64,000 nt of DNA from the NCBI GenBank assembly GCA_966212505.1, contig CBIHRS010000003.1, positions 1 to 64,000 of the forward strand, in the 5' to 3' direction. Positions 42,245 through 52,520 of this stretch are shown piece after piece; positions within the stretch are counted from its first letter, which is position 1, and the number at the start of each line of letters is the position of its first letter. The notes beneath the pieces are model-generated. The model was not told where the DNA came from and searched no databases. It was given only the letters and a program-made list of their open reading frames with translations. The position numbers and the translations under genes are program-made. The DNA comes from CAMLIZ01 sp966212505 (GTDB lineage: Bacteria; Pseudomonadota; Gammaproteobacteria; Burkholderiales; Burkholderiaceae_C).

Positions 42245-42477
42245 TCCAGACGTCGATCACCCGTCAAGTGACAAACCTGGGGACAACTTTCGAGCAACCC
42301 CTCAGCTATCCACAGGCCGGACGCCGGCCTCGAAGTTGTTGAGGGTTGTGCAGCCCCAAAACCAGGGTCCGGCCCACAGGGTTCATGCCGGCGTAAATCG
42401 TTGATGGAAAAAGCGAAAATAGCGTTCTCCACAGTTCGTGCCGCGCTCTACTAGAACGACCAGTTAAAGAGGAAGAC
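42245..42477. promoter_or_regulatory. dnaA-dnaN intergenic origin segment
   Basis: 233 bases holding two near-consensus DnaA boxes: CTATCCACA (42306-42314) and TTCTCCACA (42425-42433), each with one mismatch to TTATCCACA, plus GGGGACAAC-type degenerate sites at about 42278-42288. The stretch at about 42392-42422 (TAAATCGTTGATGG, GAAAAAGCGAAAATAG) is the most AT-rich part and is a candidate unwinding element next to the last box. It also carries the dnaN ribosome binding site (AGAGGA). Confidence 0.6.
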
Positions 42478-43584
42478 ATGATTGTTCTGAAAGCTCCCCA
42501 AGAAAAGTTGCTATCCACCCTCCAGGCGGTGGCCGGCATCGTGGAGCGCCGGCATACGCTGCCGATCCTGGCCAATGTGCTGATGCGCAAGAACGGCCCC
42601 AACGTCGAGTTCACGACCAGCGACCTGGAGATCCAGGTGCGCACCAGCGCCGAGCTGGGTGGCGACGCCGGCACGCTTTCCACCACGGTGGGCGCCCGCA
42701 AGCTGATCGACATCCTGCGCAGCCTGCCGGCCGACCAGGTGGTCACGCTCACCGCCGCGCAGAACAAGCTCACGCTGCAGGGCGGCAAGAGCCGCTTCAC
42801 GCTGCAGACGCTGCCGGCCGACGATTTCCCGCTGGTCAACGAGGCGGTCGACTTCGGGCCGGCCTTCAGCGTGCCGCAGAAGACCCTCAAAGGCTTGATC
42901 AACCAGGTGCACTTCGCGATGGCGGTGCACGACATCCGCTACTACCTGAACGGCATCCTGTTCGTCGCCGAAGGCAAGACGCTGACCCTGGTGGCCACCG
43001 ACGGCCACCGCCTCGCGCTGGCCCAGGCCACGCTGGAGGTCGAGATCCCCAAGCAGGAGGTCATCCTGCCGCGCAAGACGGTGCTGGAGCTGCAGCGCCT
43101 GCTGAAGGACGAAGACACCCCGATCGAGATGCGCTTCGCCGGCAACCAGGCCAAGTTCAGCTTCTCGGGCATGGAGTTCGTCACCAAGCTGGTCGAGGGC
43201 AAGTTCCCCGACTACAACCGCGTGATCCCCAAGAACCACAAGAACTCGGTCACGCTGGGCCGCGCGCCGCTGCTGGCCAGCCTGCAGCGCGCCGCCATCC
43301 TGACCAGCGAGAAGTTCAAGGGCGTGCGGATCAATATCGAGCCCGGCACGCTGCGCATCGCCTCCAGCAACGCCGAGCAGGAAGAAGCCAAGGAAGAGCT
43401 CGAGATCGACTACAGCGGCGACACCATCGAGATCGGCTTCAACGTGACCTACCTGATGGATGCGCTGGCCAACATGAGCCAGGAAATGATCAAGGTCGAG
43501 CTGCAGGACACCAACTCCAGCGCCTTGATCACCGTGCCCGAGCAGGCCGGCTTCAAGTACGTGGTGATGCCGATGCGCATCTGA
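42478..43584 (+). CDS. dnaN: DNA polymerase III beta sliding clamp
   Basis: A 368-residue beta clamp with three repeated clamp folds: IVLKAPQEKLLSTLQAVAGIVERRHTLPIL at the start, LSTTVGARKLIDILRSLP, and the last strands ending FKYVVMPMRI, the conserved C-terminal MPMR[IL] motif. As a dimer it holds the polymerase on DNA. Placed directly after dnaA as usual, with an AGAGGA ribosome binding site 7 bases before the ATG. Confidence 0.98.
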   Translation: MIVLKAPQEKLLSTLQAVAGIVERRHTLPILANVLMRKNGPNVEFTTSDLEIQVRTSAELGGDAGTLSTTVGARKLIDILRSLPADQVVTLTAAQNKLTLQGGKSRFTLQTLPADDFPLVNEAVDFGPAFSVPQKTLKGLINQVHFAMAVHDIRYYLNGILFVAEGKTLTLVATDGHRLALAQATLEVEIPKQEVILPRKTVLELQRLLKDEDTPIEMRFAGNQAKFSFSGMEFVTKLVEGKFPDYNRVIPKNHKNSVTLGRAPLLASLQRAAILTSEKFKGVRINIEPGTLRIASSNAEQEEAKEELEIDYSGDTIEIGFNVTYLMDALANMSQEMIKVELQDTNSSALITVPEQAGFKYVVMPMRI

Positions 43585-43606
43585 GGTCGATCCGATCGAT
43601 CTTGCG

Positions 43607-43629
43607 AGCGGGCCGCGTGCCCGCTTGAG
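43607..43629 (+). terminator. weak terminator-like hairpin between dnaN and gyrB
   Basis: A 6-bp stem AGCGGG/CCCGCT (43607-43612 and 43620-43625) in the 65-base gap. It is not directly followed by a T-run (TGAGTGCTTTT), so it may only attenuate read-through. Confidence 0.35.
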
Positions 43630-43649
43630 TGCTTTTAAGAGACCCCTCC

Positions 43650-46160
<2,511 letters not shown>

Positions 46161-46164
46161 TGCG

Positions 46165-46836
46165 ATGAGTCAGACCCTCGAGGCCCTTCCTGCTGCAAGA
46201 TCGCTGCTCACCCTCGGAATCATTTCCGATGAGCAGTACCAGCGTGCTCTGGCGAGCGACATCGCTGACAAGCTGCAGGCCGCCGACTCGGCGGGCGAAG
46301 CGCTGTTCTGGATGGCGACCCGCGGTATCGTGACAGAGGCAGAGATCGATCGACAGGTCGATGCGCTGACCCAATCAGGGGCCGACGAAGCCGGGACGCA
46401 TGCCGAGAAGCTGACCGCTCTTTCCGCTGCCCAGGAGGGCATCGCCGCCACGATCAGGAGCGTCAACGCGGAATACATGGATGCATTGCTCGAGCTGGGC
46501 CTGATCGATGCCGGGCAGCGCGATGCAGGGCTCGACCTCCGGCCTCAACGCGTGGAAGGCATCATCGACAGCCCCGGCAGGGCGTTGGCGGTCCTGGTGA
46601 ACCGCGGGATCGTCACGGAAACCCAGTTCGACGACATGAAGGCCACTGCGGACAAGACCGCCGGCCAAGGCGAGCATCAGGCGCGCAACGACATCGTTGC
46701 CGAAGCCGCCAGGATCACGCACGAGATCGTCGGCCATTACGTCAAGGCCATGTCCGGTGGCGTCTTCCGCATGTTCGGGCTGTTGATGCTCGGGGTCGTC
46801 GTGGTGATCGGCCTGTTCCTGCTGCTCATGCGGTGA
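46165..46836 (+). CDS. tail-anchored protein with an internal repeat, unknown
   Basis: A 223-residue protein without a signal peptide but with one C-terminal membrane segment (about residues 202-221, MFGLLMLGVVVVIGLFLLL), so it is probably anchored in the inner membrane with the body in the cytosol. The body contains two similar blocks: LLTLGIISDEQYQRAL...EALFWMATRGIVTEAEID (about 14-62) and LLELGLIDAGQRDAGL...RALAVLVNRGIVTETQFD (about 109-158). Each resembles the small helical module at the N-terminus of type II/IV secretion ATPases. It begins 4 bases after gyrB, so it is likely cotranscribed. No function assigned. Confidence 0.7.
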   Translation: MSQTLEALPAARSLLTLGIISDEQYQRALASDIADKLQAADSAGEALFWMATRGIVTEAEIDRQVDALTQSGADEAGTHAEKLTALSAAQEGIAATIRSVNAEYMDALLELGLIDAGQRDAGLDLRPQRVEGIIDSPGRALAVLVNRGIVTETQFDDMKATADKTAGQGEHQARNDIVAEAARITHEIVGHYVKAMSGGVFRMFGLLMLGVVVVIGLFLLLMR

Positions 46837-46862
46837 TCGCGGGCGCAGGGACAATCGGGCCC

Positions 46863-47348
46863 ATGGCTGAATCCGACACCGACACCCCCGACTCCATCCG
46901 CGAACCCCGCCTCTGGCGCGACAACGGCTGGACCGCCCGCGTCATCAAGAACGAAGACGACGACGGCTGGGCCGTGGCGATGATCAAGGACGGCGAGCCC
47001 GAGCCGGCGCTCGTCGGCCCGTGGACCATGGGTCGCGACAAGAAGAACCCGAAGCCGCTGGACACGGCGGCCTTCAACACGCTGGTCAAGACCGCCAGCG
47101 AGGTGATCCGCCGGCATGAGCAGCAGCTGCATGCGCTGCATCACAAGCGCGTGGAGATCACCACCGACAGCGGCCGCCTCACGGTGATGCTCGACATCGT
47201 GCCCGACGAAGACGACCCGCATGCCTGGCTCAGCGCGCAGGATGCATTCGGCGAGGAGCTGGCCCGCGTGCGGGTGCGCCCCACCTTCAAGCTCAGCACC
47301 GCCAGTGCCTCGGCCTGGATCGAAGGCGGCTTCGGCAAGCCGGCCTGA
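46863..47348 (+). CDS. conserved hypothetical protein downstream of gyrB
   Basis: A 161-residue soluble protein, acidic, rich in Asp and Trp/Phe: LWRDNGWTARVIKNEDDDGWAVAMIKDGEPEPALVGPWTMGRDKKNPKPLD, then a helical middle and a beta-like end VRVRPTFKLSTASA. No signal peptide or membrane segment. I do not recognise a domain. Its stop and the ATG of the next gene overlap as TGATG, which suggests coupling to the DEAD-box helicase. Confidence 0.75.
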   Translation: MAESDTDTPDSIREPRLWRDNGWTARVIKNEDDDGWAVAMIKDGEPEPALVGPWTMGRDKKNPKPLDTAAFNTLVKTASEVIRRHEQQLHALHHKRVEITTDSGRLTVMLDIVPDEDDPHAWLSAQDAFGEELARVRVRPTFKLSTASASAWIEGGFGKPA

Positions 47349-48583
47349 TGAGTTCCTTTGACTCCCTCGGCCTGTCGCCCGCGCTGCTGCGCGGGGTGAG
47401 CGAGCTGGGCTACGACGCGCCGACCCCGGTGCAGGCGCAGGCCATTCCAGCCATCCTCGCGCGCGGCGACGTGATGGCGCGGGCGCGGACCGGCTCCGGC
47501 AAGACGGCGGCCTTTGCGCTGCCGTTGCTGCACCGGCTGGACCACACGCCGCGCGAGCGGCCGCGGCGTACCTACGGCCTGGTGCTGGCGCCCACGCGCG
47601 AGCTGGCGATGCAGGTGGGCGAATCGATCCGCCAGCTCGCTACACACCTGGCCGAGCCGCTGAAGGTGGCGGTGGTGTTCGGCGGCGTGTCGATCAACCC
47701 GCAGATGATGGGCTTGCGCGGCGGTGCCGATGTGATCGTCGCCACGCCGGGCCGGCTGCTCGACCTGGTGGCACACAACGCGGTCGACCTGCGCGACGTG
47801 GCGATGCTCGTTCTCGACGAGGCCGACCGTCTGCTCGACGAAGGCTTTGCCGAGGAGCTCTCGCGCATCGTTGCGCTGCTGCCTCGCGAGCGGCAGACGC
47901 TGTTGTTCTCGGCCACCTTCGCACCGGCGGTTCACGTGCTGGCGCAAGAGCTGCTGCAGTCGCCTACCTTGATCGACGTGCCGGCCGAGCCTGCCGAAGC
48001 GCCGCAGATCGAGCAGCATGCCGTGCAGGTGGACGAGGCGCGCCGCACGCAGCTGTTGCGCCACCTGATCGAGCAGGGCGGCTGGACGCGGGTGCTGGTG
48101 TTCGTGGCCACGCGCTACGCCACCGAGCATGTGGCCGGCAAGCTGGCTGGCCTGGGTATCGAGGCTGCGGCCCTGCACGGTGAGCTGAGCCAGGGTGCCC
48201 GCACGCGGGTGCTGGCCGACTTCAAGGCGGGCCGGCTGAAGGTGCTGGTGGCTACTGACGTGGCGGCGCGCGGCATCGACATCGCGCTGCTGCCGGTGGT
48301 CGTCAACTACGACCTGCCGCGCTCGCCGGCGGACCATGTGCACCGGATCGGCCGCACCGGGCGTGCCGGCGCCAAGGGGCTGGCGGTGAGCTTCGTCAGC
48401 GCCGCGAGCGAGGCGCACTTCCGCCTGATCGAGAAGCGCCAGGGCCAGCGCGTGCCGCGTGAGCAGGTGCCCGGCTTCGAGCCCAAGGAGGCGGCGCCGC
48501 CAGCGCCTTCTGCTGGCGGCGTGAAGGGCAAGCGCAAGAGCAAGAAGGACAAGCTGCGCGAAGCGGCGGCGCGGGGGGAGTGA
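47348..48583 (+). CDS. DEAD-box RNA helicase (RhlE-like)
   Basis: A 411-residue DEAD-box helicase. Q motif (FDSLGLSPALLRGVSELGYDAPTPVQAQAIP), motif I ARTGSGKTAAF, Ia PTRELAMQV, motif II VLDEADRLLDEG, motif III SAT, motifs IV-VI ending HRIGRTGRAG, then a short basic tail (KGKRKSKKDKLREAAARGE). The RhlE/DbpA-sized enzyme remodels RNA in ribosome assembly or decay. Translation is coupled to the gene before it (1-base overlap). Convergent with the NERD-helicase, with 15 bases between the stops. Confidence 0.94.
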   Translation: MSSFDSLGLSPALLRGVSELGYDAPTPVQAQAIPAILARGDVMARARTGSGKTAAFALPLLHRLDHTPRERPRRTYGLVLAPTRELAMQVGESIRQLATHLAEPLKVAVVFGGVSINPQMMGLRGGADVIVATPGRLLDLVAHNAVDLRDVAMLVLDEADRLLDEGFAEELSRIVALLPRERQTLLFSATFAPAVHVLAQELLQSPTLIDVPAEPAEAPQIEQHAVQVDEARRTQLLRHLIEQGGWTRVLVFVATRYATEHVAGKLAGLGIEAAALHGELSQGARTRVLADFKAGRLKVLVATDVAARGIDIALLPVVVNYDLPRSPADHVHRIGRTGRAGAKGLAVSFVSAASEAHFRLIEKRQGQRVPREQVPGFEPKEAAPPAPSAGGVKGKRKSKKDKLREAAARGE

Positions 48584-48598
48584 GGCTCCTTCCTACGG

Positions 48599-50470
48599 TC
48601 AAGGTTCGCCGCTGAGGCTCCGGACCACATGATCCAGCGAGACTTTCACCCGTTTCACGACCTCTGACTCGGCATGTGCCGACAGTGCCAGCGTGTGCGT
48701 GGCCCGCGTCATGGCCACGTAGAGCAGGCGGATCGCTTCATCCGGGCTTTCGGTCTTCATCGGCAGGGCTTGCAGGCCGGCCACCAGCACATGGGGAAAC
48801 TCCAGCCCCTTGGCGCTGTGCATGGTCAGCAGCTTGACCGAAGGCCTTTTCCAGTCGAAGCGGCGCAGCGCGCCAGACCCCATCGACTGATAAGGGATCT
48901 GGCGCCTGCCGAGTTCGCGCTCCAGGGGCGCCATCAGGTACTTGGTGCGAAACAGCACCGCCACCTGCTCCGGTAAGCTGCCGTCGGCCAGCGCTGAGCT
49001 GATGCGGTCTGCAAGGAGACGGGCCTCTTCCGCGGCATTGCCGGCCCGCAGCAGCACCGGCAGCGGACCGCGGCGTCCGGCTGTGGCGGGTTGCACCGTC
49101 GGCATCGAATCGTCGCCCGTGCCGTCTTCCTGCGGGGTCGTGTCCTGCAGCAGCGATTGCGCGCAATGGACGGCCAGGGTCAACACCTCGACGGTGTTCC
49201 GGTAGTTGAGCCGCAGGATGCTGGTCCTCCCCTGGGCCTGGATGCCCACGCTCGCAAAGCTGAAGCGCCGGCGCTTCTTCTGGTAGATCGACTGGGCGTC
49301 GTCGTACAGGACCAGCAGGCTGTTAGTGCTCGGGTTCACCATGCGCGTGGCCAGGCGCAGCCAGCCGTCTTCGAAGTCATGGGCTTCGTCGATCAGCAAG
49401 GCGGTGTATTGCCCACCGGGAACCATGCCGGTCTCGATCGAGCGTTCCACGGTGTCGACCAGCATGCGGTATCGCTCCTCCTGATCCTCGGTGGGAGGAA
49501 TGTGGAGCTGATAGGTGTTCACCAGATCCTGGCACCAGCTGTGGAAGGTTCGCACCTGTACTCGATCATCGGCGCCGCGGTCTTTCAGCAGCGAGGTGAT
49601 GCGATCGCACAGGTGCCGGTTGAAGCAGAGCACGAGGATGGGCTGGTCCGGCCGGGCTGCGGCCGCGAGCTGCTGCGCCCTGAAGATGAGGATCATGGTC
49701 TTGCCCGACCCGGCCGCGCCGTGGATCACGCGGTGTCCTTCGCCGAGAGTGCGGGCGATCTGTTCTTGCTGGATGTCCATCACCTGCAACAGGTCGGGGA
49801 GCATCGGCCGCGATGCAGGCTCTTCCAGCAGAGTGCCTTGCTGCTGGATCCTGACCTCGGGAAACAGGTGCCATCGGACCCGGTCGCGCTGGGGCAGCGA
49901 CAGGGTGTAGGGATAGTGGACGGTGAACATGCCCGACAGCCGTTCGCAGAAGGCGCCCTCTGGAACGGATGCTTCGAGGTCGTCGAGCAGCAGCACCTGG
50001 TGCGGTGGAAACACCTCGCGGAATTCGTTGGTCGCAGCCTCTTCGGCCGGGATATGCGAGAACACCGCGCCCCAGCCGTAGGGAAACAGCAGCTTGCCTT
50101 TGAAGAGTCCGTCGGGGTGGACCAGGGTCTCGTCGAGTTTCATCAGGTCGACGAGCTCGAGGGCGAAGTCGCGCGCCTTGCGCAGCGGGTTTTCTTCGGC
50201 AACCATGCCCCGAGCGGTCTTGAGCTCGACGCGATCCTTCGTCGCATGGCTGAGCGTGGAGATCTTCCAGGCCTTGACCTCCAGCAACAGGACGCCCCAG
50301 CGCGGGCTGAGGATCACGAAGTCGGGTTGCCGGGCACGAGGCCCGATCGGCACGTCGTGCCAGATCAGGTAGTCGTCTCCAAGGCAGCGCTTCAGTTGAT
50401 GCAGCACGCGGCGTTCGCCGACGTTGCAGCGCTGATCGACGTTGGTCAAGCCTTGAGGAAAGATGGCCAT
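48599..50470 (-). CDS. NERD-domain superfamily 1 (UvrD/PcrA-like) helicase
   Basis: A 623-residue protein: an N-terminal NERD nuclease-related domain (about residues 15-120, GERRVLHQLKRCLGDDYLIWHDV... then WGVLLLEVKAWK with the Glu-x-Lys of the restriction-like fold), followed by an SF1 helicase: Walker A GAAGSGKTMIL (about 250-260), the DEAH-like LLIDEAHDFEDGW (about 357), LNYRNTVEVL, LLTMHSAKGLEFPHVLV and LYVAMTRATHTLALS. Such NERD-helicases are common, with proposed roles in DNA repair or in defence. It has AAGGA before the ATG. No neighbouring defence genes are seen. Confidence 0.88.
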   Translation of the reverse strand: MAIFPQGLTNVDQRCNVGERRVLHQLKRCLGDDYLIWHDVPIGPRARQPDFVILSPRWGVLLLEVKAWKISTLSHATKDRVELKTARGMVAEENPLRKARDFALELVDLMKLDETLVHPDGLFKGKLLFPYGWGAVFSHIPAEEAATNEFREVFPPHQVLLLDDLEASVPEGAFCERLSGMFTVHYPYTLSLPQRDRVRWHLFPEVRIQQQGTLLEEPASRPMLPDLLQVMDIQQEQIARTLGEGHRVIHGAAGSGKTMILIFRAQQLAAAARPDQPILVLCFNRHLCDRITSLLKDRGADDRVQVRTFHSWCQDLVNTYQLHIPPTEDQEERYRMLVDTVERSIETGMVPGGQYTALLIDEAHDFEDGWLRLATRMVNPSTNSLLVLYDDAQSIYQKKRRRFSFASVGIQAQGRTSILRLNYRNTVEVLTLAVHCAQSLLQDTTPQEDGTGDDSMPTVQPATAGRRGPLPVLLRAGNAAEEARLLADRISSALADGSLPEQVAVLFRTKYLMAPLERELGRRQIPYQSMGSGALRRFDWKRPSVKLLTMHSAKGLEFPHVLVAGLQALPMKTESPDEAIRLLYVAMTRATHTLALSAHAESEVVKRVKVSLDHVVRSLSGEP

Positions 50471-50527
50471 CCTGTCCTTGTCCGATCCCTGTATCGGCCG
50501 ATGCTATCGCCGGGTGCCTTCCTTTCG

Positions 50528-51046
50528 CTATGACTTGTTTGACATCGGATCGGGCGCCTCCAGCTCCACCGCCGTCAACCACAGCCGCGTATCGAACTCC
50601 AGCTGGTGATACGCCGGCTCCATGTGCGTGCACAGCGCATAGAACGCCTTGTCGTGCTCGGGCTCCTTCAGGTGCGCGAGCTCGTGCACGACGATCATCT
50701 TCAGGAACGGAGCCGGTGCGTCCTTGAACAGGCTGGCGATGCGGATCTCGCGCTTGGCCTTGAGCCTGCCGCCCTGCACCCGCGACACCGCGGTGTGGGT
50801 GCCCAGTGCGTTGCGCACGATGTGCAGGCGGTTGTCGTAGATCACCTTGGCCAGCGGGCCGGCGTTGCGCAGGTGGCGGGCCTTGAGCTCGCTCACGTAG
50901 TCGTACAGCGCGCCGTCGGTCCGCACCCCGTGCGCCTCCGGGTAGCGCTGGCGCACCGCGGCGCCGAGCCGGCCCTGGGCGAGCAGGGCCTGCACCGGCT
51001 GCAGCAGGTGGGGCGGGTAGCCCTGGAGGTACTTGAGGCTCGTCAT
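50528..51046 (-). CDS. YgjP-like zinc metallopeptidase domain protein
   Basis: A 172-residue protein of the YgjP/DUF45 metallopeptidase group: VVHELAHLKEPEHDKAFY with HELAH at residues 121-125 and a third His at 131, which form the zinc site and general base. The upstream helix LKAKREIRIASLFKDAPAPFL is typical. These proteins are predicted M48-like peptidases whose substrate is unknown. It lies 57 bases upstream of the NERD-helicase on the same strand; cotranscription is possible. Confidence 0.85.
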   Translation of the reverse strand: MTSLKYLQGYPPHLLQPVQALLAQGRLGAAVRQRYPEAHGVRTDGALYDYVSELKARHLRNAGPLAKVIYDNRLHIVRNALGTHTAVSRVQGGRLKAKREIRIASLFKDAPAPFLKMIVVHELAHLKEPEHDKAFYALCTHMEPAYHQLEFDTRLWLTAVELEAPDPMSNKS

Positions 51047-51089
51047 CTCGCCGCGAGTGTCGCAGCTCGCGGCGACGCTGCGTGGCGGG

Positions 51090-51725
51090 TCAGGGTTGGG
51101 GCGGCCAGAGGCCGTTCACCACGATGCACACGTTCAATCCGAGCTCGGGCGGGAGGATGGCCACCGGTAGGCCGCCTGCCCCGCTCATCGAGGCGGTGGC
51201 GCTGACACCGCCGAGCGCGACCTTGCTGCCCGCCGTGCTTGAGGGCGCGTACAGGGGCTGCGGGCGGCCCGATGCGTTGGACACGGCGAGCAGGTCACCG
51301 GCCTGTGGCGTGCTGTCGGTGCCGTTGGCCTGCAGGGCCTGCAGCGTGACGTTCACGTTGACGCCGCCGGGGGGCATGTTGCTCGTGGTCAGGGTCGTCG
51401 TCTCCTGGCCCCGCTGCTGGGCCAGTGCCACGGCGCTTGTGGCAGCGGTGGCGGCGCCTGCACCCACCACCGCACGGCCGCGCAGGTCGGGGAGGTTGAA
51501 GTTGGTGGCGTTGCCGCCATAGAAGTTGCCAATTTGCGCATAGAGCGCGCTGTAGGCCGATACCGGCAGTTGCCGGCCGTCGGCGGGCAGGTATCCCTCG
51601 GGGCAGTAGCGGCCCGCGAAGGCGCAGACTTCGCCGATGTAGGGTTCTGATCCGCAGGCCGATGCGACGTCGGCTGTTCCGAGCAGCACGAGTGCTGCCA
51701 AGGTGGTGTGGCGCGAGATGGTCAT
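51090..51725 (-). CDS. secreted phage tail-collar domain protein (microcystin-dependent protein-like)
   Basis: A 211-residue protein with a signal peptide (about residues 1-22, TLAALVLLGTADVASA) and a tail-collar domain typical of MdpB/microcystin-dependent proteins: EPYIGEVCAFAGRYCPEGYLPADGRQLPVSAYSALYAQIGNFYGGNATNFNLPDLRGRAVVGAG. This domain forms trimeric tail-fibre parts in phages and is found in secreted bacterial proteins of unclear use. The C-terminal half is a Val/Thr/Ala-rich repeat ending IVVNGLWPP. The ATG at 51725 follows AGGGAG at about 6-7 bases. No other phage genes are near, so it is probably a chromosomal secreted protein. Confidence 0.85.
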   Translation of the reverse strand: MTISRHTTLAALVLLGTADVASACGSEPYIGEVCAFAGRYCPEGYLPADGRQLPVSAYSALYAQIGNFYGGNATNFNLPDLRGRAVVGAGAATAATSAVALAQQRGQETTTLTTSNMPPGGVNVNVTLQALQANGTDSTPQAGDLLAVSNASGRPQPLYAPSSTAGSKVALGGVSATASMSGAGGLPVAILPPELGLNVCIVVNGLWPPQP

Positions 51726-51832
51726 CTGCAGGCTCCCTGACGCAAGAGTTGTGGAACGCAAGTGGGAGCCTGCGTTTTGCCTGAATCCGATGGATTCGGC
51801 AAACCCGGAGCCTTGGGGTCCGGAACCGGCGC

Positions 51833-52351
51833 TCAGTGCTTCCAGAGCCAGAGGGTCGTCCCCCGGGCATCGAGGCCGCTGATGTTGATGCTGCCGAACG
51901 ACGAGGCGGCGTGGTACTGGCTGCCCACGGCTGGGATCAGCATCGCGGCATCGAAGCTCACGTCCACCGGCGGGGCATCGATGGCGAACTGCATCACCGT
52001 GCCGCCGCTGTAGAACGGCGAGGCCATCGGCGGCAGGCCGCGCGCCAGCAGGGCTGCTTCGAAGGCGGCCTTGTCCAGCGTGGACACGTGTGCGTGTTCA
52101 CTGCTCAGCAGCTTGAGCAGCGGGCCCACGAGCGGCAGTGCGTTCACCGCGTCGTCGGGCTTGATCGGGCTGGCCTGGCCGCTCACGCTGGCCAGCTCGG
52201 CTTCGTTCATCGCGCTCATCGCGGCGCGGGCCGGCGGCGCATGCAGCACCGCGGCGGTGAGCACGACCAGGGCCGAGGCGGCCATCGCCCAGCGGCGGAG
52301 CGAAGCCTGGCGGTCACGGCGGACGGCGGCAAGGGCGGCGGAGCGGCGCAT
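51833..52351 (-). CDS. secreted protein with an N-terminal ELASVSGQ motif
   Basis: A 172-residue protein with a long basic N-terminus and signal peptide (hydrophobic about residues 22-38, AMAASALVVLTAAVLHAP, cleaved near ARA-A). The mature start carries MNEAELASVSGQA, similar to the E-L-x-x-V-[ST]-G-Q motif found just after the signal peptide in several envelope proteins of unknown function. The remainder (about 60-172) is beta-rich with no recognised domain. It precedes the tail-collar gene by 107 bases on the same strand, so the two could act together. AAGGAA lies 5 bases before the ATG. Confidence 0.72.
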   Translation of the reverse strand: MRRSAALAAVRRDRQASLRRWAMAASALVVLTAAVLHAPPARAAMSAMNEAELASVSGQASPIKPDDAVNALPLVGPLLKLLSSEHAHVSTLDKAAFEAALLARGLPPMASPFYSGGTVMQFAIDAPPVDVSFDAAMLIPAVGSQYHAASSFGSINISGLDARGTTLWLWKH

Positions 52352-52520
52352 CGGTGTTCCTTCGCGAACAGGTCGGACACCTGTGCTTCGGCGCCCGCAT
52401 GCGGCTCTTGAAGGCCGGCGACCCCGCACTGCCTGCCGGTGCGTGACGGATTTCACCGATGGAACGGTGTTTGCCGGTCTTCACCTCATCCGCTGCCCCT
52501 GCAGTACGAAAGGAGCCCCG

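Noticed and set aside
48599..50470. NERD-helicase as part of a defence island
   Set aside because: The neighbours are a housekeeping DEAD-box helicase and a YgjP peptidase, with normal GC and no nuclease, methylase or toxin partners; it is a common chromosomal gene.
51090..51725. Prophage or phage-tail remnant suggested by the tail-collar domain
   Set aside because: A signal peptide is present and no capsid, terminase, integrase or other tail genes lie nearby; tail-collar domains also occur in secreted bacterial proteins.
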